This document shows, in pieces, positions 1 through 7,487 of a DNA stretch of 64,000 nucleotides. Below the pieces are notes generated by a model, which saw only the letters and a program-made list of their open reading frames with translations, was not told the DNA's origin and made no database searches. Both the position numbers and the translations under genes were made by a program. The stretch's first letter is position 1. Every line of letters begins with the position of its first letter. Origin of the DNA: JBBSBL01 sp046330255. GTDB taxonomy: Bacteria > Actinomycetota > Thermoleophilia > Solirubrobacterales > Solirubrobacteraceae. The stretch spans positions 248,001 through 312,000 of the forward strand of contig JAXLTC010000001.1 of the NCBI GenBank assembly GCA_046330255.1, written 5' to 3'.

Positions 1-97
1 CCTCGCGCCGGGGCACTACGCCCTGATCTGCAACCTGCCCGGCCACTACAGGGCGGGCATGCGCGCCGACCTCTGGGTCGACACGCCGCGCGGGTAG
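1..97 (+). CDS. C-terminus of a blue-copper (cupredoxin/plastocyanin-like) protein, partial
   Basis: The window opens inside a gene read in frame 2 that stops at TAG 95-97. The roughly 31 visible residues contain CNLPGHYRAGM, the Cys-His-Met arrangement that ligates type-1 copper at the C-terminal loop of cupredoxins, followed by a short beta-strand-like end. Proteins with this loop carry single electrons outside the cytoplasm. The N-terminus and the first His ligand lie outside the window, so the exact class (plastocyanin, sulfocyanin-like or another type) cannot be decided. Its closeness to a GMC oxidoreductase and the nitrate reductase cluster fits a respiratory electron-transfer role, but that is inference. 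Confidence 0.75.
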   Translation, partial: LAPGHYALICNLPGHYRAGMRADLWVDTPRG

Positions 98-196
98 CCG
101 GCGCGCCCGGTCGCGGCGCGGCCGGAGGGGCAACCGAGCCGAAGCCGTAGTTAGTGCGGACGGCCCGCCCGTCCTCGCCGGGTAGCGTCGCGCGCG

Positions 197-637
197 ATGA
201 GCCCGCAGCGCGCCGAGTCGATCGTGCGCACGACGATGTGGGTCCTGGCGGCCACGTTCGCGGTCGTCGGCATCCTGTTCATCGCCACCCCGGCCGGGGT
301 AGTCGGGCGGGTGGACGACGTCGGCGACTGGCTGGGCGGCTTCTCGCCCGCGCCGGGGACCGGCGTGAGGCTGTGGCTGGCGCTCGGCTTCGCCTACATG
401 ACCGTGATCACGGGGATCGCGCTGCTGGTCGCGAGCGACGTGGCGCGCTACCGCCACGTGCTGCTCGCGCTCGCCGCGGGCAAGGCGGCCTCCTCGCTTG
501 CGGCCGGCTTCTACTTCGCCTTCGACCACCACGTCTTCATCTACCTCGTGAACTTCGTCGTCGACGGCACGCTGGTGGCGATCGTGCTCTGGTGCTGGTC
601 GCTCGCCGGGCGCGTCGAACCGCGCACGCCGGGCTGA
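197..637 (+). CDS. Small four-helix integral membrane protein, function unknown
   Basis: This 146-residue protein has four hydrophobic stretches, at about residues 14-33, 58-79, 86-107 and 115-136, with short charged loops, so it should be a compact membrane protein. No catalytic motif or named family is recognised. Aromatic and histidine residues (FAFDHHVFIY) lie at the start of helix 4. The gene ends at TGA 635-637. The following GMC oxidoreductase reading frame continues in the same frame immediately after this stop, so the two are probably co-transcribed and may be translationally coupled. It could be a membrane anchor or partner of that flavoprotein; this is inferred only from position. 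Confidence 0.7.
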   Translation: MSPQRAESIVRTTMWVLAATFAVVGILFIATPAGVVGRVDDVGDWLGGFSPAPGTGVRLWLALGFAYMTVITGIALLVASDVARYRHVLLALAAGKAASSLAAGFYFAFDHHVFIYLVNFVVDGTLVAIVLWCWSLAGRVEPRTPG

Positions 638-700
638 AGGAGCGCCCCCGGCCTGCGGGCGCGCGAGGCGGAGATCCTGCGCGCGTTCGCGCAGGCGCAG

Positions 701-2548
701 GTGCCGGCCGGGCGGGCGCTCCCGGGCGCCGAGGTCGACGGCGGCGTAGATGTGATCGGGCCGGCCCAGAAGGTGCTCGCCGCCGCTCCCCCGCGCACGC
801 TGCTGGCCGCACGCGCAGGCCTGCGCGTGCTCCAGTGGACCTCGTTCCCGCGCCGCTTCACGAGCCTCTCGCTCGAGCGCCGCATCGAGCACCTCGGTCG
901 CCTCGAGGGCGGGCGCTTCGCCGCGCTGCGCGACCTCCTACTGCTGTGCAAGACGATCACGGCCGTCTCCTATGCGCGCGACCCGGCGGTGCTCGAGGCG
1001 CTTGGCGCGCGCGGCGGCTGCGAGCCCGCGCGTGCCGGCCTCGAGCGCGACGCCGGCCGCCCGCCGCCACTCGATCCGGCGGCGATGGCGGCCCCGCAGG
1101 ACGTCGAGCGCTGCGACGCGGTGATCGTCGGCTCAGGCGCCGGCGGCGCCTCGGCGGCCCGCGCGCTCGCCGAGGCCGGGCTCGACGTGATCGTGGTCGA
1201 GCAGGGCGACTACCGCGACGCCGCCGGCTATCCGGAGGACCCCGTCGATGCGCTGACGCTGCTCTACCGCGACGCGGGGCTGACGATCTGCGAGGGCCGA
1301 CCCGCGATCCCCGTTCCGGTCGGCCGCTGCGTGGGCGGCACCACGGTCGTCAACTCCGGGACCTGCCTGCGCCCGCCGCGCGAGGTGCTGGACCGCTGGC
1401 GCGAGGAGCACGGCATCGCCTGGGCGGCCGATCTGGACGGCCACCTCGACGCCGTCGAGCGGGCGCTCGGCGTCACCGACGTCGAGCTCGCGAGCGCAGG
1501 ACGCAACGCGGAGCTCTGCCACGCTGGCGCGCAGGCGATCGGCGCCGCGAACGGCCCGGTGCGGCGCAACGCGCCGGTGCTGCGGCGCTGCGGTACGTGC
1601 CCCAGCGGCTGCCGCATCGACGCCAAGCGCGCGATGCACGTCGGCGAGCTGCCGCGCGCGGTGCAGGCGGGCGCGCGGCTGCGCGCGAACGCGCAGGTCC
1701 ACGAGGTGCTGGTCCGCCACGGACGCGCCGCGGGCGTCGACTGCCGGCTGGCGGGGGGCGGGCGCTACGAGGTCCGCGCCCCGCTCGTGGTCCTCGCCGC
1801 GGGGGCGCTCGGCACGCCCGAGCTGCTCCTGCGCCAGGGGATCGCGAACGGCTCGGGCGCCGTCGGCCGCCACCTGCGTATCCATCCCGCCTGCTGGGTC
1901 GGCGCGCGCTTCGACGATCCGGTTCGCGGGTGGGACGGGGTCATGCAGAGCTGGAAGGTCGACGAGTGGCAGGATCGCGGCCTGTTCCTGGAGGCCACGT
2001 TCACGCCGCCGTCGTTCGGCGCGCCCTGGCTGCGCGGGGTCGGCGAGGAGTACGCCGAGCGGCTCGCGGCCTATGACCACCTGGCGGTGATCGGGGTCCA
2101 TCTGGCCGATCGCTCGGAAGGCCGCGTGCGAGTGCGCGGCGGCGCGTTGCGGCTCTCCTACGCCCTGTCCGGCGATGACGCGGCGGCGCTTCGATTCGGG
2201 ATCGCGCGCGCGGCCGACGTCCACTTCGCGGCGGGCGCACGGGAGGTCTACCCGCAGATCGGCGGTGTGCCGCCGCTGTCACCCGGTCGCCAGGTCGCGC
2301 TGGTCGAGCGCGCGCGCGTGCGACCCGGCGACCTGCGGCTGGAGGGCTTCCATCCGATGGGAACGACGCGGATGGGCAGCGACCCGCGCGCCTGCGTGGT
2401 TGGACCCACGGGCGAGAGCCACGACGTTCCCGGGCTCTACGTCGCCGACACGGGTATCTTCCCGACATCGCTGCGCGTCAACCCGATGGTCACCGTGATG
2501 GCGTGCGCGCGGCACATCGCCTCGGGGATCGCGGCGCGCGCCGGCTGA
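701..2548 (+). CDS. GMC-family FAD-dependent oxidoreductase
   Basis: This is a glucose-methanol-choline family flavoprotein, which oxidises an alcohol or sterol-like substrate using FAD. The dinucleotide-binding motif VGSGAGG lies near residues 141-147, ending in an acidic VVEQG strand. A substrate-domain segment with CGTCPSGCRIDAKR follows, as in long-chain alcohol and cholesterol oxidase relatives. The C-terminal signatures HPMGTTRMG (about 549-557) and RVNPMVTVMACARHI (about 591-605) complete the FAD site. An N-terminal helical domain of about 110 residues precedes the Rossmann fold. The GTG at 701 is the first usual start codon, but a family-like sequence (REAEILRAFAQAQVPAG) continues upstream to the stop of the preceding gene, so the true start may be CTG 653. 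The substrate is unknown. Confidence 0.85.
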   Translation: MPAGRALPGAEVDGGVDVIGPAQKVLAAAPPRTLLAARAGLRVLQWTSFPRRFTSLSLERRIEHLGRLEGGRFAALRDLLLLCKTITAVSYARDPAVLEALGARGGCEPARAGLERDAGRPPPLDPAAMAAPQDVERCDAVIVGSGAGGASAARALAEAGLDVIVVEQGDYRDAAGYPEDPVDALTLLYRDAGLTICEGRPAIPVPVGRCVGGTTVVNSGTCLRPPREVLDRWREEHGIAWAADLDGHLDAVERALGVTDVELASAGRNAELCHAGAQAIGAANGPVRRNAPVLRRCGTCPSGCRIDAKRAMHVGELPRAVQAGARLRANAQVHEVLVRHGRAAGVDCRLAGGGRYEVRAPLVVLAAGALGTPELLLRQGIANGSGAVGRHLRIHPACWVGARFDDPVRGWDGVMQSWKVDEWQDRGLFLEATFTPPSFGAPWLRGVGEEYAERLAAYDHLAVIGVHLADRSEGRVRVRGGALRLSYALSGDDAAALRFGIARAADVHFAAGAREVYPQIGGVPPLSPGRQVALVERARVRPGDLRLEGFHPMGTTRMGSDPRACVVGPTGESHDVPGLYVADTGIFPTSLRVNPMVTVMACARHIASGIAARAG

Positions 2549-2564
2549 CGGCGGGATTCCCGGC

Positions 2565-3545
2565 ATGACCGCGAGCACCACCGATCCTCCCGTCACCCCG
2601 CGCTTCGGGGCGCTCGCGCAGGGCGACGGTGGCTACGAGTCCTTCTACCTGCGCGCGGTCGACCCGGAGCGCGCGCGCTCGGCGTGGCTTCGCCACACCG
2701 TTCACAAGTCGCCCGGCGCCGGCGCGGTCGGATCGATCTGGGTGACGCTCTTCGACGCGTCCGCCCCGGCGCCCGCGACGCACAAGCTGTCGGTCCCCGG
2801 CCCGTCCCCCGACGGCTGGATCCGGATCGGCGACAGCGGCTTCGGCCCCGGCGGCGTGCGGGGATCGGCCGGCCCGGCCTCGTGGGACCTGCGCTGGCAG
2901 GGCGGCGAGGGGATCCTGCGGCACCTGCCGAGCGACTGGATGTACCGGGCCAGGCTGCCGCGCACGAAGCTCGAGTCGCCCTCTCCGCGCACGTCGCTGG
3001 ACGGGCGGATCGCCGTCGGCGAGACGGCGATGGCACTCGACGCCTGGCCTGGCATGGTCGGCCACAACTGGGGCGCCCAGCACGCCGAGCGCTGGATCTG
3101 GCTGCACGGCGTGCTGTTCGACGAGCGGCCGGACGCCTGGCTCGACCTCTCGCTGGGGCGCGTGAGGCTGGGGCCGATCACGACGCCGTGGATCGCCGCC
3201 GGCGCGGTCTCGATCGGCGGGCGGCGGATCCGCCTCGGCGGGCCCCGACACCGCCCGCGGGTGAGCGAGGACCCCCGGCGCGTTCAGCTCGTCGCGGCGG
3301 GGCGGGGCGCGCGGCTCGAGCTGGAGGTCACCTCCGTGCCCGGGCAGATCGTCGTCTGGCGCTACGCCGACCCGGACGGCCACGAGCACCACGTCGCCAA
3401 CTGCTCGATCGCCGCGCTCGACGGGGTGCTGCGCATCGACGGCGGCGAGGCCGTGCGGCTTCGCAGCGCGCACGGCGGCGCCTACGAGCTGGGCATGCGC
3501 GAGACGACGCACGGGCTCGAGGTCCAGCCGTTCCCCGATCCCTGA
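2565..3545 (+). CDS. Lipocalin/CrtC-like domain protein (carotenoid 1,2-hydratase-like fold)
   Basis: This 326-residue, probably cytoplasmic protein begins with ATG 17 bp after the GMC gene and is likely co-transcribed with it. The middle contains GHNWGAQHAERWIWLHG (about residues 165-181), which resembles the core of the CrtC/AttH lipocalin-like families, where paired beta-barrels bind hydrophobic substrates. The rest is beta-rich with repeated Trp/Gly segments. No signal peptide is visible. Next to a GMC enzyme, a role in handling an isoprenoid, lipid or alcohol is plausible. The family assignment rests on this one motif and overall texture, so the reaction should be treated as unknown. Confidence 0.55.
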   Translation: MTASTTDPPVTPRFGALAQGDGGYESFYLRAVDPERARSAWLRHTVHKSPGAGAVGSIWVTLFDASAPAPATHKLSVPGPSPDGWIRIGDSGFGPGGVRGSAGPASWDLRWQGGEGILRHLPSDWMYRARLPRTKLESPSPRTSLDGRIAVGETAMALDAWPGMVGHNWGAQHAERWIWLHGVLFDERPDAWLDLSLGRVRLGPITTPWIAAGAVSIGGRRIRLGGPRHRPRVSEDPRRVQLVAAGRGARLELEVTSVPGQIVVWRYADPDGHEHHVANCSIAALDGVLRIDGGEAVRLRSAHGGAYELGMRETTHGLEVQPFPDP

Positions 3546-3645
3546 CCGGCCCGGCCGCGCCTAACAGGAATGCAACGTCAGGGCGCCGCTCGCGTCCTAA
3601 GATCCCGTGCGCGCGGGAGACCGGGCCGAGAAAGGAGTTCCCACG

Positions 3646-4104
3646 ATGGAACGGATCTCAGTGCGCTGGGTGGGACGGTGCGTGCTCCTCGTGGCGCTGG
3701 TCGTCCTCGGCGTGGGCCTACTCAGCGCGCCGGCGCTGGCGCGTAGGCACCACAGGGTCCACAGGACCACCAACAGCATCTCGATCACGGGGCCGACGTC
3801 GGTGAAGCTCGGGACCCCCTTCCGCTTCCACCTCAGGGGCTTCCTCGCTAAGCCGGCGACCAAGGTCGCGGTCTTCGAGGACTCCAGAGCGTGCGCGGTC
3901 AGGCAGCTCGACGAGCTCCACCGGATGAGCTCGGCGGAGATGGACCAGTTCTTCCCGCCGGCCGGACACCACTTCTCGAGGATCGAGAGTCTGTTCGCGC
4001 GCAATCCGGGCAAGCACTATCTCTGCGCCTACGTCTTCAACCGCAGCGTGCCGTCGCACAGGACCTACGCGCGCGCCACGCACATCTGGCGCAACCACGC
4101 CTGA
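3646..4104 (+). CDS. Small secreted protein, function unknown
   Basis: The ATG at 3646 is preferred over an upstream in-frame GTG because AAAGGAG lies 9 nt before it and the protein then starts with a textbook signal peptide: MERISVRWVGR, about 20 hydrophobic residues, then an ALA site before RRHH. The mature part of about 120 residues is basic and histidine-rich. It has a beta-like N-terminal half (ISITGPTSVKLGTPFRFHLRG, resembling an Ig-type strand pair) and two well-spaced cysteines (RACAV and YLCAY) that could form a disulphide. A TAAGAT box lies about 48 nt upstream. No family is recognised. Confidence 0.7.
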   Translation: MERISVRWVGRCVLLVALVVLGVGLLSAPALARRHHRVHRTTNSISITGPTSVKLGTPFRFHLRGFLAKPATKVAVFEDSRACAVRQLDELHRMSSAEMDQFFPPAGHHFSRIESLFARNPGKHYLCAYVFNRSVPSHRTYARATHIWRNHA

Positions 4105-4156
4105 CCCGGCGCCGCCGGTCGGGCCGTCGCCGAAGCGCGGGTCGTCCACATCCGGG

Positions 4157-4178
4157 CGGCCCGCGGGTCGGCGGGCCG
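4157..4178. terminator. Bidirectional hairpin between convergent genes
   Basis: A perfect 8-bp inverted repeat (CGGCCCGC and GCGGGCCG) with a 6-nt loop lies in the 83-bp gap between the secreted-protein gene ending at 4104 and the cytochrome c gene ending at 4188. It is GC-rich without a clear U-run. It could serve both convergent units. Confidence 0.5.
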
Positions 4179-4187
4179 TCGCCGCGA

Positions 4188-4610
4188 CTAGCCGCTCAGG
4201 CTCTTGATGTACTCGACCACGGCCGCGATGTCGGCGTCCGACACCTTGCCCTTGAAGGAGGGCATCGAGGGCCCGAACCCGGCGGCGACCTGGGCGTTGG
4301 GATCCAGGATCGAGGTCTTGATGTAGGCGGCGTTCATCGGGACCTTCTTGCCGCCGCCGATGTCGATCTGCGTGCCGAAGGTCCCCTTCCAGGTCGGCCC
4401 GGCGCCCTTGGCGCCGTCGATCGAGTGGCAGGCCGTGCAGCCGTTGGAGGCCGCGACCTGCTTGCCCTTGTCGGCGAGCGCCTTGTCGAACGCGACGGCC
4501 TTGCCGCCCCCGGCCGGCGTCTCCTTCTCCTGGGGAAGCGCGTAGATGCCCCCGAAGACCGCCGCGAGGAGGACCGCCAGCCCGGCCGCCACCCACAGCA
4601 TCCGGCTCAC
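4188..4610 (-). CDS. Membrane-anchored monohaem cytochrome c, fifth gene of the nar operon
   Basis: The product has 140 residues. It has an N-terminal hydrophobic segment (about residues 4-22) that acts as signal or anchor, then one class-I cytochrome c domain: CTACH near residue 50, with haem attachment to both Cys and His, and a GPSMPSFKG loop near residue 113 supplying the axial methionine. The GTG start at 4610 overlaps the narI stop by 4 nt, so it is translationally coupled to narI and made with the enzyme. It should sit on the outer face of the membrane beside the NarI haems and exchange electrons there. Classical E. coli nar operons lack such a gene. Some nitrite-oxidising relatives have one. 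Confidence 0.88.
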   Translation of the reverse strand: MSRMLWVAAGLAVLLAAVFGGIYALPQEKETPAGGGKAVAFDKALADKGKQVAASNGCTACHSIDGAKGAGPTWKGTFGTQIDIGGGKKVPMNAAYIKTSILDPNAQVAAGFGPSMPSFKGKVSDADIAAVVEYIKSLSG

Positions 4611-5257
4611 GACATCACCTTCCGGTAGGTGCGGATCACCTGGTAGCGACGCCCGAGGTAGCCGAGCGGCAGCGTCCACATGTGGACGAGTTTGGTGAAC
4701 GGGAAGTACGCGATCACCGTGAACGCCAGGATGATGTGGATCTTGCTGATCGTCGCCAGCCCGGCCATGCCGCCGACCGCCGGCGTCAGCTCGAAGATGT
4801 CGCGCAGCCATGGCCCGACCGTGAACGAGAGCCCGAACGTCTTGTCCGCGATCACCGGCCACAGCCCGGTGAACGAGGTCGCGGCCAGCAGCACGAGGAT
4901 CACGTAGTCCTCGGCGAGGCTGATCACGCGCATCTGGGGCACGATGATCCTGCGCACCAGCGCCAGGCAGACCCCGTAGAAGAAGATCACCCCGCCGGCG
5001 AAGCCGATCCAGTGGAACAGGTCGATCCAGTCGGCCTTCGTGGCCAGGCCGCCGATCAGCCCGAGCAGGTGGCCCGCCAGCAGGATGATCAGCCCCCAGT
5101 GGATCGCCATCGCCGCGACCCCCAGCGACGGGCGCTCGAAGAACCCGCTCGCGCGCGTCGACCAGCGGAACCCTCCGAAGCGGCGCCGGATGATCGGAAC
5201 GACGATGAACAGCGTCAGCGCGATGTACGGATAGACGGTGAAGAAGAACTTATCCAC
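4607..5257 (-). CDS. narI: Respiratory nitrate reductase gamma subunit (cytochrome b)
   Basis: This 216-residue membrane subunit has five predicted helices and anchors NarGH, passing quinol electrons through two b haems. Four histidines fit the known axial ligands: H53 and H63 in helix 2 (HWGLIILLAGH), and H174 and H192 in helix 5 (KIHII, KLVHMW). Length and spacing match E. coli NarI. The start is GTG 5257, overlapping the end of narJ by 8 nt. The gene ends with a 4-nt overlap into the cytochrome c gene. Final residues RTYRKVMS are basic and cytoplasmic. Confidence 0.95.
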   Translation of the reverse strand: MDKFFFTVYPYIALTLFIVVPIIRRRFGGFRWSTRASGFFERPSLGVAAMAIHWGLIILLAGHLLGLIGGLATKADWIDLFHWIGFAGGVIFFYGVCLALVRRIIVPQMRVISLAEDYVILVLLAATSFTGLWPVIADKTFGLSFTVGPWLRDIFELTPAVGGMAGLATISKIHIILAFTVIAYFPFTKLVHMWTLPLGYLGRRYQVIRTYRKVMS

Positions 5258-5927
5258 GGCCCGTCGCCTCCTCGATGCGGGTCACCTCGAGCACCTCGCC
5301 GCCGCCGGCCGCGGCGACCAGGTCCAGCTCCCTGAGCGGCTCGAGCTCGAGCTCGAGGCCGGCTCTCAGCGCGGCCACCAGATGCCGCTGCGGGGCCTCG
5401 CTCTCGCCGAGCTTGGCCTCGAGCCGGCGGACGCCCTCGATCATCAGCCGCTCGATCAGGCGCACGCGCACCTCGTCGTCGGCCGGCGAGCACGCCGCGC
5501 TGATCGACAGGAACTCCGTCATCACCGGGAGGTAGTCGGGCAGCTCCGTGTGCAGCTCGATCGCGAAGTGGCGATAGATGTTCGCGATCTCCAGCATGTA
5601 GGTGTTGCGGTCCGACATGCCGGCCTGGCTGCACGTCGTCGGCTCCTCGAACTGGTAGGTCCCCAGGTAGAGCGGGTAGCGCGGATTGAGGTCGAACAGC
5701 GCCACATAGGACTCGGCGTCCACCGACTCCCGTTCCCCGAGGAAGGCGCGCAGGTGGTCGGCGACCTGCGGACCGATCGCGCGGGCGGCCGAGAGCGTCT
5801 CCCCGGCAGCTCGCGCCTCCAACGTCGCGGGATCGATCTCGTCCGGGTACAGCAGCCATTCGGCGATCGCCGCATAGACCCGGCGCAGCTCGGCGAGCGG
5901 CTTGTCCCGCGGGGGCGCAAGCGTCAT
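5250..5927 (-). CDS. narJ: Nitrate reductase molybdenum cofactor assembly chaperone (delta subunit)
   Basis: This 225-residue, soluble, acidic, all-helical protein stands in the narJ position between narH and narI. NarJ-type chaperones (TorD family) bind the NarG N-terminus and hold it until molybdenum cofactor and Fe-S centres are in place; they are not part of the final enzyme. Family-like segments include LLYPDE near the N-terminus and YVALFDLNPRYPLYLGTYQF in the middle. Its ATG overlaps the narH stop (ATGA), indicating coupled translation. Sequence conservation in this family is low, so position carries much of the assignment. Confidence 0.92.
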   Translation of the reverse strand: MTLAPPRDKPLAELRRVYAAIAEWLLYPDEIDPATLEARAAGETLSAARAIGPQVADHLRAFLGERESVDAESYVALFDLNPRYPLYLGTYQFEEPTTCSQAGMSDRNTYMLEIANIYRHFAIELHTELPDYLPVMTEFLSISAACSPADDEVRVRLIERLMIEGVRRLEAKLGESEAPQRHLVAALRAGLELELEPLRELDLVAAAGGGEVLEVTRIEEATGRG

Positions 5928-7465
5928 TTGCTGGGCCCCTCGGCGTGTGGCGCCGCGTGGAAGCGCTGTCGGCGCTTCATGTCGGCCGTCGGCGACATCT
6001 CGTCGAAGCCGGCGAAGCCGCGCTCGATGAACGGATCGCTGCGGGACTCCTCCCGGCGCGTCGTCGGGATCACGAAGCGCTCGTTGATGAACGCCAGCGA
6101 CAGCATGCGGAACATCGCGTCCGCCTGGGAGGGGGTCAGGCCGACCGCCTCCAGCACGCTGCCGTCCGAGCCGCCGTCCACCTCCTGCTCACGCCGGTAG
6201 CTGCGCAGCGCGAGTTGCCGCGCGAGGGCCGTCTTGACCTCCTCGACGTTGCCGGCCGAGAACATCGACGCCAGGTAGGCGAGCGGGACCCGGAAGCGGT
6301 CGATCGTCGGCAGCCACTCGCCCGGAGACTCCCAGCAGCCGTTGCGGTCCAGCGCGGTGATCATCGGGCTCTCCGGCGGCACGTAGAACAGCGACGGCAT
6401 CGTGCGGAACTCGGGGTGCAGCGGGAGCGCGATCTTCCACTCGATGAACATCCGGTAGACGGGCGAGCGCCGGCAGGCCTCGAGCCAGTTGTCGCTGATC
6501 CCCTGCTCGCGCGCGGCCGCGATCACCTCCGGGTCGTTCGGGTCGAGGATGATCTCGCGCTGCGCCTCGACCAGCTCGTCGTCGGGCCGGCCGGCGGCCT
6601 GCGCGACGCGATCCATGTCGTAGAGCAGCGGGCCCATGTAGCGGATCCGGCCGACGCACGAGTGGAAGCACGCCGGCGCCTGGCCCGTCTCGACGCGCGG
6701 ATAGCACAGCACGCACTTCTCCATCTTCCCGGAGCGCCAGTTGTAGTAGGTCTTCTTGTACGGGCACGAGGTGATGCACTGGCGCCACGCCCGGCACACC
6801 TCCTGGTCGATCAGGACGATCCCGTCCTCCTCGCGCTTGTAGCCCGCGCCGCTCGGGCATGCGGCGACGCAGCCCGGATTCATGCAGTGGTTGCAGATCC
6901 GCGGGAGGTAGAAGTAGAAGACCTTCTCGTACTCCAGGTAGGCGTCGCGCTCGGCATCGGACATGCCCTTGAAGTTGACGTCGCGCTTGCCCGTCACGTA
7001 GGTCCCGGCGGCATTGTCCTCCCAGTTGACGCCCCAGTCGATCTCGATGTCCTCCTTGCCGGTTATCAGCGACACCGGCCGGCCCACCGGCTGCTGGGGC
7101 AGCTGCTCGGGCGACTGCAGGTCCTCGTAGGTGAACGTGAACGGGCCGCCCTTGCCGGCGTAGTCCTCGAGCGTCGGCAGCACCGGGTTGTAGAAGATGT
7201 TCAGGAGCTCGCTCGCCTTGCCGCGTGCGCGCAGCTTCACGGGCTTGCGCTCCTTGCCGGTGCGCTCCCAGCCGCCGCGGTAGCGGTCCTGGTTCTCCCA
7301 TTCACGCGGATAGCCGACGCCCGGCTTGGTCTCCACGTTGTTCCACCACATGTACTCCGCGCCCTCGCGGTTGGTCCAGACGTTCTTGCACGCAACGGTG
7401 CAGGTGTTGCAGCCCAGGCACTTGTCCAGGTTGAACACCATCGCGATCTGGCGGCCGATCTTCAT
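5924..7465 (-). CDS. narH: Respiratory nitrate reductase beta subunit (Fe-S protein)
   Basis: The electron-wire subunit is 513 residues long from ATG 7465; a GTG 39 nt upstream would overlap narG and is less likely. Four cysteine groups for the Fe-S clusters are visible: CLGCNTCTVACKN near the N-terminus, CNHCMNPGCVAACP, CRAWRQCITSCPYK and CVLC followed by CFHSC. The Trp in CRAWRQC takes the place of a cysteine and creates the [3Fe-4S] cluster characteristic of NarH. A candidate GGAG lies upstream of the start, which is 22 nt after narG. The C-terminal region carries usual NarH segments such as PLFYVPPESP-like SLFYVPPESP. Confidence 0.95.
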   Translation of the reverse strand: MKIGRQIAMVFNLDKCLGCNTCTVACKNVWTNREGAEYMWWNNVETKPGVGYPREWENQDRYRGGWERTGKERKPVKLRARGKASELLNIFYNPVLPTLEDYAGKGGPFTFTYEDLQSPEQLPQQPVGRPVSLITGKEDIEIDWGVNWEDNAAGTYVTGKRDVNFKGMSDAERDAYLEYEKVFYFYLPRICNHCMNPGCVAACPSGAGYKREEDGIVLIDQEVCRAWRQCITSCPYKKTYYNWRSGKMEKCVLCYPRVETGQAPACFHSCVGRIRYMGPLLYDMDRVAQAAGRPDDELVEAQREIILDPNDPEVIAAAREQGISDNWLEACRRSPVYRMFIEWKIALPLHPEFRTMPSLFYVPPESPMITALDRNGCWESPGEWLPTIDRFRVPLAYLASMFSAGNVEEVKTALARQLALRSYRREQEVDGGSDGSVLEAVGLTPSQADAMFRMLSLAFINERFVIPTTRREESRSDPFIERGFAGFDEMSPTADMKRRQRFHAAPHAEGPSK

Positions 7466-7487
7466 GTGCTCTGCTCCAGTCCGTCGT

